Shown here: positions 1 through 13,584 of the stretch, piece after piece
Layout: each line of letters begins with the position of its first letter
How positions within the stretch are numbered: position 1 is the stretch's first letter
Origin: Oscheius tipulae
Taxonomy: Eukaryota > Nematoda > Chromadorea > Rhabditida > Rhabditidae
DNA length: 64,000 nt
Direction: 5' to 3'
Assembly (NCBI GenBank): GCA_037178975.1
Contig: JASJZH010000004.1
Location: 3,658,001 to 3,722,000, forward strand
Position numbers and translations under genes: made by a program
Notes under the pieces: generated by a model
The model's input: the letters and a program-made list of their open reading frames with translations, nothing else
Told to the model about the DNA's origin: nothing
Databases searched by the model: none

Positions 1-3000
1 AAACCGGCAAAGGCAATCATTTTCTGGTTATCCGGATGTTCGTTGTCCTGTGTTGAAGCCTTGGGAACAGCGTGGGTTAGGAAGAATGCTTCGGCGATCG
101 GTTGAAGAGCCAATACAGCATGTGGATCACTAGCCTTGCCTAGACGAAGTAAGGCGGAAGACACCACTGTCCACAGATTTTCCAGACTGGACAGACGACT
201 CGAGAGACGAGACTCGGCCAGCTCGACGCTGATCATCTCGAGATTGATAGCCTTTTCTTCCTTTTCGACAACAACCTGAGGAACCGTCTGATCATGTCCT
301 TCGTTCTGAGCCGTCGTGTTGGCTCCTTCCATCGATGTGGTTGGTGTAACCTCCTCGGCCTTTTTCTTCTCCTCGTCAATCTTCTTCTGTTTTCGCTGTC
401 TCATCGAATCCCTCAGCTTGGTTAGAGTATGAAGCGAACTGAGGATGGAGTACTGAGCTCCGTGCTTGTCTGTCAAGGCCATCATGGCTGGTAGACGCAA
501 TTCGGCACAGGCATACGACGACACTTTCTAAAATGCTCATGAAATGGGAATAGGAAGAGGAACCCACCATCTTTCCAAAGGCATCTCCATCGACTACAAC
601 TCCTTCACCAGCCAGACGTTTAGAGGTGACTTTTCCTTTATCAGCAGATGTGGACGTACAAGGTTCCTCGTCGGGACTATCCGGAATCTCGTTCATCTCC
701 TTCATCAACTGCTCAATCTGATCAAGTTTCCGTTACCAAGACGAATTATGAAATGACATACCTGAGGCTGAAGAGTGAGTCCGATCTGGGTAATACTCTC
801 GCAGAGTTTATCGTAGACGAATTCAGACAATTGAGGCGGCAGCACTCTCATCAGTTCCATTAATGTCAGTCGACCATCACTGAAACCATCAGGTCCGCAG
901 ATTCCCCGCGAGAGAATGTCAATGAGGATCTGGGCTTCTTCAGTCATTGGGGCAGCATTCGATGCGAGACTCAGACGATGACTCGTATCTTCGGGAAGAG
1001 TCTGAGCAATGGCATTGATGACGCGGAAGAGCTTGTCCTGTAGATTGCTCTGTTCTTTAAAGAGTTTCTTCTCGAAATAGTGGAAGAAGTGAGTGAAGGG
1101 ACAGCTGGCGAACTGTTCGGCTGCTGGACGAGCATCTGTCGGCTCTTTTCCGAGTACTTTTCCGGTAGGATTCTGCAATAACTGCCAGAAAAGCGCTCTC
1201 TCTGGCCAACCCTTGCATTCGACCTGCTCGCTCCGAAGAGCAGTCGGAACAAAATGGCCAGGGTAGCAACGAGCCAGAGTGTTCAAAGTCTCGACTACAT
1301 TGCGACAGATTGATGGAGAGATCAGCGGATTTACATAGACCTTCGATCCGTTCTTGGTAATTTTAGCACAGCGCTCCCCAAGTCCAAGTCCAGGCACTCC
1401 TATCGAGTCCAGCCATCCAGGTCCAGTGGAGACGACATCGTCCGACTCGAAACTGCTGCCTTCGGAAGCTTTGTCGAGAAATCCTTGAAGACACCAAATA
1501 ACAAAGTCGCAACTGGGAGCATGAGAACAGATCAGACGAAGTACCTGAAACAGATTGAATAATGGACAAGTGGTGAGACAAACCTTCTGAAGACGGGTAC
1601 TGTTGACACGATGGTCGATGAGGAACAGTCCGCAGAGGATGACGATAGACTCCCTGTCGAGCAGTTGTATAGCCTGTGTACTGGCAGTATGAGTTCGACC
1701 GGCTGCTCCTCCAATTCCTGATCCGGCAGCAGCTCCTGCTCTACCAGCGCGAGTACCTCCTCTCACATACAGATTGTGAATTCGCATAACACCTCGCTGG
1801 ATCTGAATTTGAATTGTTATAGAGTGAGCAAAAACCAGCACCTCTCGGTCACGAACAAAACCTATCGGTTCAGCAAGCGCATGGGCCATAGCAGCTCGAG
1901 CTCTTCTCGCCTCTTCTTGCATATCTTGAGGCAGACGTTGAAGTTCGGTATCTTCCATTTCGGCCAACACCTGAGCTCGTTCTCTCGACGGCAAGGAAGC
2001 GATGACGGCAGCACCGTCCAGTTCTGGCTGAGCAGGAGGAGCAGGCTCATTGGCACGTCGAATGGCCTCTTCCGCCTCGCGAACAGCTCTCTCGTGCTGC
2101 TGGAGAATTTCTTCTTGGAGCTCTGGTGGCAGTGCGTTCAAGAACTCTTGATCTAGAGGCTCGACAGCAGGAACCGCGACTGCATTCTGTCCGACAGGAG
2201 GCTGTGGAGGAGGAGCAGCAGCAGCTCGCTGAGCTCGTTGTTGCCTCTCATGATCACGAAGAACTTCAGCTCGCATATCGTCCGGAAGAGCAGCAAGGAA
2301 TGCAACATCCACTCCGTCCGGAACCACAATGTCTCCCAGAATGGCACGGAACTCTTCGGGAATTTCTTGTGTAACGACTTCGGGTTCTGAAGCTGGTTCC
2401 GTCTCCATTGGAATGTCAAGAGGAGCAGTACTCCCGTCTATTCGAACTGACGATTCGGTAGGAGAGTCGGGACTAGAAGAAGCTTCAGCGGCAGCAGATA
2501 ACGGTAGTGGAGCATCGGAAACATCCTCACGAATTATATTGGCTTCTAGAAACTTGAATTGTATAGGTACAAAAGAGATAGCAAACCTGTGACATCCATT
2601 GGTTCATCCTGAGTGGGAGCTACGGTGGATCGTTCTTCATCTCCATTAGTCCAGGCTTGAGCTGCTTCAGAAGGCGGTGGGGCAACCCCAGTCGAAGACG
2701 AGGTAACGGCAGCAACATCATTGGTCTCTTCTTCTTGTGCAGCAAACTTAGCTTCCTCTTCCTTCTTCTTTCGCTCCTCTTCGACAGCTGCATCTTTGGC
2801 AAGTTTCTCAGTAGCCAGCTGGTCTTTCGCAATCTTCGTAACCCAAGCGTTGATGAGGATACCAATGTAGCGAATGGAGACAGAATCCAGAAGATCAGCA
2901 GCCTCAGTCATTCTATCCAAAGCAGACGGAACATTAGCTCTGAGGCGCTGGTCATCGTCCCGAGAGCCCATTGTGATCGTAGCCATGCCGTTGTTGTCAC

Positions 3001-6000
3001 GAGAATCGAAGAGTCTATCGAAGAAACGACGATGTTCAACCGGCCGAGTACGAGATGTGCCGCCAATGCGTCGAATGGCATTTTGTCTTGTCAGAGTCAA
3101 TGGACCTCCATGTGGTTGAATTCCGAATACGATGCTCGTAGGATAGTCGTACTGAAATTTCTGTTATTCGGATTGAATGAAACGATTACATGTTGAGCGA
3201 ATGGAGCCACAGGGGCCAGGGCGTCGTGTGGCTGTTGGGGTCTGATCAAGAGAGGATGGGCAGCTTCGGCATTGGGACGGCGTCTCTCCCGCATTCGATT
3301 GAAGTGGCTGAGATAGGCTTGAGGGAACAGATCCCACTCATCCATTGCCATGTCCACTCCGTCCATTCCGTAGTCATACATGTCTTCGTATCTCTGATAT
3401 GCAATAGTTAACGAATAAATGAACGAAAACCTACCTCTCTGTCCTGCTCGAATCCTCCGTGATCATTCTCATATTCGTCCTCATCGTCATCATCGTCTTC
3501 TTCCTCCTCTCCATCTTCATCGTCCTCGTCGTCCTCTTCCGTATCTCCCTCGTCTTGTCTTTCTCCGACATTACCATCCACTACTTCCATCGTAGCATCA
3601 ACCTCGTCTCCGACAGATCCCTGACTCAGATCCAATTCTGCCACCTCATGCTGGTCCTCCTCGTCTTCATCCTCTACTTCCTGTTCGTCGCCCTCTTCGT
3701 CGTCATCACTGCTCGACGACTCTTCCTCTCGCATCTCGTCATCAGGATGTCTAGCATCATCCTCTCCCTCAACGGCTTGTTCCAGTCCGTTGACCACAGC
3801 TTCCTGACGGACGATTTCGGCTTGTAGACGGTCACGATCTCTCTGTAGATTGCGCACGTGATCAAAGACGCGCATATCCTCGATCCGACGTCGTTCCTCG
3901 TCACTGAAGTGGCTGTTCAGAAGTTCTTCGAAGGAGAAGAGAGCACGATCTCCCTGTCGACGGGCCTGAGTCACAAGATCTTCCACAGCTGCATTTGGAC
4001 TTGGGGCATTCATGAATCTCATCAGAACTTCCATTGTTCTTAGGATTTCAGATACAGCGTCGACTGCTCCCTAAAATAAAATCAGCTGAGACGCTGCATT
4101 ATTGTTTCCTACCTTTTGGTTGAAGCGAAGAAGAGTGATCGTCTTGACCAAGTCATTGCAGATCTTCTTTTTGTGGAACAGTTTCAGAATCGGATTGACA
4201 GTGTTGGTATGGGTACGCGAGGTCTGATTGTGAAGAGGTTCGGCCATTGCAGAGATCAGCGAACACAGTTCGATCAACTGAAACAAAAAGCTACTAATGA
4301 CCCTCATCAATATCTAACCTTCTTCTGAAGAACGGCATAGTCGGTCGACTGATTCTCGTAAATGTTCTGAATGCACGTTTTCAGATCCGAGACGAGCGCT
4401 TCTTGAGCTTTTGGAGAATGGTTGCATGTGGCCAGGACAGCGATGAGAATCTTCAGAGAGCGGATGGTGTCCTTGTCCTCGTGAGCAATGTACTTTTCGA
4501 GCAGCGACAGCAGAATCTTCTGATTCTCGTGCTTGGCTTCGGTCACAAGAAGAGCAGCTCCCTGATAGGTCTTGCAGAGCTCGGAGACGAGGTTGAGAAT
4601 GCTACTTTGACTGAACATCCGACTCACAGGAACACTCTTGTCTTCCGAGAAGTCTCCAATCAGAACTTCGGTCAGGAGCAAATTCACAACAGTGACGAGA
4701 CTCGAGTTGGATTCCTGCGAAACAGTTCTAGTGGTCTTGTTGCTCGAGGTCATCAGCACAAGTTCGCTCTGATTGGTTCCCGCCTTCATTGTGGCCGTCA
4801 TTCTCATAACATCGGCAAAGACTTCGGGCTGTCGAATGGAAAGAGGCGTCAGCTTGTTCAGAGTCTCATGCCATTCTTTTGGTTTCGACATTCCGTCCGA
4901 GAGGCCGAGGAATTCCATAGCAGGTGCAGTGGCTGTGGCTTGACGGATGGCCTTCTCGAAAACTGGGCGGAAGCATTCGTTCGTGTCAACACACTGCCTC
5001 AGGATGAGTGAGGTCAGCGTGGCACTACACGGCGAGTTGTCACTTTTCAGCTGGACCAGACTTGTCACTCCACCTTCCTGAAGTCGATCTCAGATGTGTT
5101 CACTAATAAAGTTCACCTTGAGGAAGAGTTCGGCTGCTTCCTTGTTTCTTGTGAGGCGGGCCAAGAAGGAGAGAATGGACCAGACAGCTCGACTGTAGAC
5201 CGTCTTCTTTTTCAGGATGGAGGTCAGATGCTTGACTAGCTCGTTGCATTGGTGTTCTGTCCACATCGACTTTTTCTCCTAAAGAGGAGGAAGTTATTGA
5301 ATAATGAGAAACAACTAACAGATTCGAGGATCTTCGTCATATTGACCAGCAACTCTTGATCGTCCTGCAGCTCGGCATTGACCGCGATTCGAGTCATGCT
5401 ATTGTCGCGTTCCGACATCAGTCCAAAGTCGAGAACAAGTTCTTTGTCTCCCTTCTTGTACGTGACTCGGTTCTTTCCCTCGAAGAACGCCGTGTTGATG
5501 AGTTCCTGGATTGAGGCTGAATAGGGCACCCATCTTTTGTTCGAGCGATAGCGATTCGCATCATCGTCTCCAAGCCACGACCATTTCAGTTTCTTTGCTT
5601 GTGATCCGAGGGCCTCCGTCAGAAGAAGACGTCTTGCGGAGAGACGACAATACTTGTCGTAGAGATCCAGCCAGAGAACTACCGTCGGCAGCAGCTTGTC
5701 GTGCATGTAGGTTTGGTCGAAGTATTTTTCGATGGCACTGAGGATTTTCTGGAGCAGAGTCGGGAGGTCACACTCTAGGACAACCTAAACGAAGTTTATA
5801 CTAGTGCAAGAGAACGAAAAACCTTGAGATACTCGCGAGCGACATGTTCGAACAGAAGGCAGGAGAAATGGAGACGAGTCGCGAGAGAGATAACTTCCTT
5901 CTCATCGGGCACACCCTCGTCCGCTTGAAGAATGACGCTCTGAGCCATGTAGGAGACTTCTTGACACATGATGTTCTTCAGTAGCTCATTCGTCTTCCAG

Positions 6001-9000
6001 TCCGCGTCCAGAGTTGGCTCCACGCTGATGAACAGATCGGCACAGCTGAAGACCAGCTCGGATCCCAGTTCCATCAAACGTTTACAGAGCGGCATCAACT
6101 CGATACATGCCTGTGAGATGGAAATGTCCTTCTGTAAAAAAAAGTAATTAAACCGCTTATCGACAAACTACAAACCTCGATCTTGAGTTCCTTTAAAGGA
6201 ACTATAATGGGAGCTGCGGCACCAGCTGAGGCTACAGAGACAGCGTCTTCCGATGCGACAGAAGCAGCGTCATCGGGTCCTCTTGGAGCCACTTGAATGA
6301 ACAGTTCGGCCTCATCCACGACTCGTTGCTGTTGAGCTTGACGCGTGACCAAGAACTCTGCGGCTTCTTCGAAGTTGTTCACTCGGGCCAATGCCATTAT
6401 GATTTCTTCTCGATCGAAACCCATTTCCATGAGTGCTTGAATTTGTTCGTCGTTCCGCTGTATTCCAACTGGTCTAGAAGGCTCGGCCGCATCATTCTTC
6501 TTAGGAACCAGGCCACGGGCCACTTCCTTAAAGACGGAGATGGCCTCCTCGCAAACTCCCTGGTAGTTAAACAGATTTACGGATGGCTGCGACAGCTTCG
6601 TAAACAGTTCGGAAAGTACGCGGAAGAAATCCTGAAAGATAAAAATGAATGGGAGAAAAGAAAGGAACAACTCACACTCTGGACCAATCGAATATACTTC
6701 TCCGGATCGAAAGTGTTCGGGAAATGTTTATAGATGGTGTTGACAAGCCTCTGGCGGTTTGCGAGTCTTTCGGCGATCTTGAACCAATCAGCAAAAGCAG
6801 TGTCAAGTTGGAAATAGATGGGGCCGTCTAGTCCAGGAGCCAGTTTCTCCATTAGCGCATCACAGAAAGCGGTATGGAGTCCGGTAGAATAGAACTTGTC
6901 CAGCATCGGATGGAAGGCTTGGCGTCTCTCGTCAAACAAGACCCCTGTCAGTTGATACAACAAGTCCGTGATTCGTCCGTATTCCATCGGAGAGTCGGAA
7001 CGATCCTTCGGGGCAAACTTCAGTTCTAGATAGAGAGCAGAGAAGACCTCTTCTGCCAGTTGAGCAGATTGTTTTGGCTGAGAGTACGTGTTGTAGTCGT
7101 AGCGACGATTTCTTCTCAGGGGACAGTAGCACGACCTGGCCAACAGGTTCAGGAACTCGAGCAGAAGCCTGAAAATAGGACAGTACTAAGATATAAGAAA
7201 CTGGACTTACTTGTTGGCCTTGACGACGCCCTCTCCGACTTCTTTGTTCTCTCTCCAGGTGGTCACAACCTTCTCCGGAATGTTGGCAGTCTCCCAGGTG
7301 GCACCTTTCTCCGGAGGTCTGATACCTGGCTCCACAGCAACTGAGTCCACTTCCGTCTTTGGCTCTTCAGTCTCTTTCTTCTCATTCGACTGTGGATCCG
7401 TCTGTGTTCCTTCCGAGACGCGGGGGTTTTCAGTCAGCTTGATCAGGGTGGATTCCCATGAGAGATGTCGCGAAACTCGCCTCAGCTTCTGATGGAAGAT
7501 TTTTCCGGTCGTAGACAGCCATGCTTCGTGGATGCGTCCCTTCCTCTCCAGGGTATACTGAGATGGACCGCTGTTCATCCTCGTCAGACAGGACAGAATC
7601 GGGATCAGCCGGTTGACGCAAGAGGTCGACTCTTTGATCGAATCAGTTCCGAGCTGCAGCAAGTAGGAACAGTCGACTGGATCCTCTTTATTCTCCAAGA
7701 GCAATTTCTCCGCGTGTTTTGTGAACAACACGTTGAAGGCATCCATTATCTGCTTGCCTGCTGGAGCGAAACTCTGAACAAAGTTGTTTATGAAAGATAA
7801 CGGATGAACCTACCAGAAGATACTGCAGAATGTTGGCCACACTGTTACTGAACGTACTGGAGGATAGCTCCTGAGCGATGGCTTGGATCTGGGTCAAATC
7901 CAGCAGCTTCTCGATTCCACCCTGTTGCACGAAACTCTCCGTCAAGTCATTTGCATTAGCCTGAGTGATGATCTGCTCGAACACCTGAAACAAATATTGC
8001 AAAAGAGTATATATGGCTTAAACCTTTGTGAAGATAATGCAGTAGTCGCCGAGTGGAATAATCCGACTTCCGTCTTGTGCATCGGAGGGACAATCCATCT
8101 CGAGACCCATCTTCTCCTCTTGAGGAACTTTACCAACCGAGCTCATTTCATCCATGCTCAAGTCGGCCTCGTCATCATCGTCCGATTCATCATCTCTGGG
8201 CGAAAATCCGTCCCCAAACTGATCGGCCTCGTCCGGAATCCTTTCCACGGCAGGTGAGTTGCCGGCACTGGCTAGGCTTTGAGCCGCATGTCTACTGGCC
8301 ATTTTCGACATTGCCATCACAATCTTCGTATTCGGAGGAGGTTCAGTTGCGCACTTGTTCAGGTTGTCCAAAGCCTGAAAGAATTAAATCAGTCTGGTTT
8401 GCAAAGCCAACTTACTGTGATAACTGCCTGCAACATGAGAGGCTTCAAAGTAGGCTGGTGTCGAAGAAGATCGTCAAGAGCTGCTCCGATGTTTGAAGCA
8501 GAGTCGCTCATTTCGGCTCTCTTCTTCTTGATCGTAGCCAGGAACTTTGTGCTGAGGAGGACCTTGAACACATGTTCGAACGGCTTGTACGACTTGAACT
8601 GTTTCAAACCGGCTTCGTTGAGACACAGAGCTGTGAAAACATTACCCAGATTTCCGATGACATCTCTCGAATTCGGCAACTGAAAAAGAGACAAGTAGAG
8701 AGTTCTGGCTATATTTGATACCTCCTTTCTGAGCAGACTCTGAAGCATGACGTAGGGAACGTGTTTGGTCTGGAGCTGCGTTAATTGTGTAGGCTCCTGA
8801 TAGATGAAGTTGGTCACGAGGAGGAGTGTGTGATGGTAGACAGAGTCAGAGTAGTACTCCACATTGCTGATGATATGGATTAAAGCATCCGGGAACGAAC
8901 CTTCCATTACTGGGACAGAGTTATTGATAGAAAATATAACAAAGACTTACTATGGCGAACATTTTCCTGGAGCTCAGGGACGTTTATGACACGCTTCACA

Positions 9001-10704
9001 AAGGTCAAGAGTCCTTTGATCAATCCAACTCGCAACTGGTGACATCTCTTCTCGATTAGTGGTGTCCTGACAACAATGTACTTGCCCTGATTCTCTTCAG
9101 TGTCCTCAGTCGTGTCGATGACAAATGGCTGTTCCTTTCGACACTCATTGATCTCATACTGTATTTCTTTGTTAAAATAGTTAAAAAGATAGGACTCACG
9201 ACGATGCGGTCCAAGAAGATGTTCATTCCTTTGAGAGTTCGGAAGTTGCTTACGTCGAGCGCCGTGAAAGTATCGATGATCCGGCAGCATCTTGTAGCAA
9301 ATGACAGCAGCTCCAACGAAAGATCCTTATGTTCGATGACGCTCAGCAGCGTCTGGGTCAGTCCACAGGCCATCAGCTTCTCTCCGCCACTCTCGTTGTT
9401 GCTCACGTGGTAGATGAAGCTGAAGAGAGCCGTCGCCAGTGGGTTGCTCGGCTTGCCCGGCTTTCCCAGACCTCCCGTCTTGATTTCTTCCACGAGCATT
9501 CGCGTAAAGTTGGCGATGAATCCATGGTAAGAGTTCGCTCCAAGACCTTCGAGGATCTCGTTCACTCTGAATAGTTTTTGTGTATGAAAAGGGGAAGTAC
9601 TCACTTGGGAGTTTTGTCGAGAGACACGATCGCTGTCAGGGTCCTGAGAGATTCGGCCTGTATCGAATCGACGAGCGGGTGCTTTTCTAGAGGAACTTTC
9701 AGCAGAGCAGAGACCTCGTCCACGAAACCGGGAAAGACCAGAGCATTGAGCTGGTTCTCGTCAGGATGACATCGGCAGTAGACTAAAGAAGCATAAGCCT
9801 GAGAGAAAAGAAAAAGGTAAAACTGACTGAGAGTTGAAATGGAGAGGAGCTTAATGATAAGACAGTGCATTCTGTGTTCGGGAAGATGGAGATAGCGAAT
9901 AGTCCTTAGCTGGGCCAGAACTGCATTGCGATGACTGGACTCCATGTCTTTTGTCAATCTGTCAACCACAGTCAGCAGCGGTTCCGACTCGTCCATCTTC
10001 TCCGTCAGATTGATCTCGTGTCCCTTACCATCGGAGTATTGGTAGGGATAGACGTTGGGCACTTCCGCTTCCTCGCTTAGCGTGTCCACCATCTTCATAT
10101 TTCGCAGTCGACCACTCCAGCACTGAAAGAACTCAATGAGTATTGTTCATAAGAGTAGGCATACCTGTGCGATGGCGGTGAGTTTCTCGACCAAAGCCGT
10201 CTGTTCCTGTAGTGAGAGTCGCGTTGGCAGGTACTTGGACCGTTTCCCGATGGTCTGAAGAAGTCGAAGGACGTCGGCGACGATGGACAGATCGGATGCG
10301 TCAAGTAGAGATAAAAGTCGATCCATGCTGGCGTAGATTCTTCTGGTGGATGTGCATTCGAAGAGGACAGCTGTGAACTTGAGCACGGAAACGACGCTCT
10401 TCTTCGTGTCCAGATTGTGATCGACTGGCATTCGTCCCTGTTCGACGGTGGTCGCCTGCTCGAGCAGCTCGTCGCATCGGTCCAAGACACTAGACCATCG
10501 AGCCAGTTCTGTCTTCGGTAGATTCGTCTGGAGATTCCGCGCTCGATCCAATTCTTCGATGAACTTGGACGACGAGGGAGCAGACTGGATCCGATTGATT
10601 AGAGCCGTCAACATTGTAGGCTGAACAGTCTGGTTGATGGAGAGTGTCGCGTTAGAACTTACCACATTGTCGTTGGAAGGCAGAGGCTGAGCCTCGATAC
10701 GCAT
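1..10704 (-). CDS. HUWE1: HUWE1 HECT-type E3 ubiquitin ligase (5' part of gene; HECT end lies outside the window)
   Basis: The gene starts with ATG at 10704-10702 and reads leftward off the window. Conserved blocks of HUWE1 appear in order: the N-terminal armadillo-like DUF908/DUF913 region (about 10700-8900), a UBA domain at about 6331-6456 (core EQIQALMEMGFDREEI), a WWE domain at about 5410-5600 (KWSWLGDDD..., RWVPYSASIQELI), a very acidic tract at about 3430-3760, and ubiquitin-binding UBM repeats at about 1900-2330 (FLAALPDDMRAEVL, FLNALPPELQEEIL). The last readable part (ALQPIAEAFFLTHA) sits just upstream of where the family has its catalytic HECT domain, so no active-site cysteine is visible. 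The family polyubiquitinates MCL1, p53, MYC, histones and ribosomal proteins; the C. elegans protein is EEL-1. Introns are very short, for example 528-567 (40 nt). Identity is firm; individual exon borders are inferred. Confidence 0.93.
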
Positions 10705-11573
10705 TTTTACAATAGTAGACTCTATTTACAAATTCAATGGGGAGGAAAGAAACCCGTTATGTTGTAGCGCTGAAAGTTAACAGTCAATTGGAAGATAAGA
10801 AGAGATGTCACTTGGAAGAGTTTCGAAAGCTACTATCGAGAGATATAACTGCTTTCCATAAAAGCGCGTGGCTAATTGGAAAACGCTTCCTCTGAATGCG
10901 TGCGCTGAGACTATCTCCCTAGACATGACTTGCTCTGCCTCTCTCGTATTACAAGCTATTCCTCTAGATAAAGACCGGCAGATAGGATGTAAATATGCTT
11001 GAAGAACAGTGGTCACGTTGAAAAGGTTTAAAGGACTGACGGTTGCTGAGAAATCAGCATGGAGCGCCCATACTCTTCGTGCAGAGAATGTCGGGTAAAC
11101 ACGAGGTCAGTTGTCGCTCGGATTACTGCCTCTTTCCAAACAAACGACTCTTCCGTGACTTGTACGAGCCTTTCCAGTGATTCCTTTCAAAAAGAATGCA
11201 TGATCGATGATGGGAAGGTGGAGTCACCTATAGGCGGAGGTTTTATTGCCCTTATCAGCAGGATGCAAGTTTTCGAAACCGACTCAGCCTTTTTAACAGG
11301 CAGCTGACTAGCTGCGAGGCTGTATGCTCTGCAGGTGCTGACGTCAGTATTCAAGTTCTTCCGAATGGAGATTTTCGAAACGAGCCGAACCAGCTCACTA
11401 CTTCGGTTTCAAAATATGTGTACATACCTACTTCTAGATGATTGTCTCTGCTGCCGTTGAAAACAAAGATCAACTCAATCATGACTATTAATATAAGACA
11501 ACTGTTGTAAATATCAAACGTTTATAGAGGACAAGTAAATAGCTTAGAAAACGATTTTACACACAACCGGGAA
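10705..11573. other. Intergenic region between HUWE1 5' end and PSMC4 3' end
   Basis: About 870 bases hold the presumed HUWE1 promoter and 5'UTR on the right side of its start codon, then the PSMC4 3' flank. An open frame on + begins ATGGAGCGCCC at 11059 and runs to 11307. It has no recognisable product and could be chance. A perfect TGACGTCA palindrome lies at 11339-11346. No RNA gene or repeat was recognised. Confidence 0.5.
11339..11346. promoter_or_regulatory. CRE-like palindrome TGACGTCA
   Basis: A perfect 8-bp TGACGTCA is the consensus for CREB/ATF-type bZIP factors. It lies about 635 bp upstream of the HUWE1 start codon and downstream of PSMC4, so HUWE1 is the more likely target. Only the motif is seen; a regulatory role is inference. 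Confidence 0.3.
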
Positions 11574-13146
<1,573 letters not shown>

Positions 13147-13584
13147 TTCTGCAGATTGAATGTGCTGCAAAACAGAATTTTAGAAAGAGACAGCGAAGAA
13201 AACAAAAAAGAAAGCACGAAACGATGAAAAGGGAAAACGAATTTGGATTGTCATCCTGTCAGAAAATGCGTACTTTTGCAAACTACCATAACCCATAAAA
13301 TGAATTCAAAACCACTATTTGTTTTTAGGGTAATAGTTTGGTAGGCAACCTCTCGTTCAAACGTGTTTTCACGCGTAAATCCACATTTGGCGGTTTTCCG
13401 AATTTTTCGTCTCTCTAGAACATTTTCTGGCTTTCTCGTTATATTTCTAGTAATGTTTCTTTCGTTTTTTTTTGTGCTTATTCACCAAAAATCGTACCTT
13501 TCTTCCAAACCTGTCTCTTTCTGTCTCTTCTACGAGAATTTGTTAGTAAAAATTTTCAGGGCGCAGTTTGCATGGCAGACGAGC
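13147..13584. other. Divergent promoter region PSMC4 / GFM2, with a short upstream ORF
   Basis: About 440 bases separate the two divergent starts. The right end has a TTTTCAG acceptor-like motif ending near 13559, 26 nt before the GFM2 start. Between them an out-of-frame ATG (13572) opens a 16-codon uORF that ends at 13622, overlapping the start of GFM2. A frame on + from 13363 enters GFM2 without a break but is F/L/S-rich and unlike the family, so it was not used as an N-terminal extension. Confidence 0.45.

Noticed and set aside
3459..3827. Long hydrophobic + strand frame (IILIFVLIVIIVFFLL-like)
   Set aside because: It is the complement of the Asp/Glu-rich tract of HUWE1; acidic codons read in antisense give Ile, Leu, Val and Phe codons.
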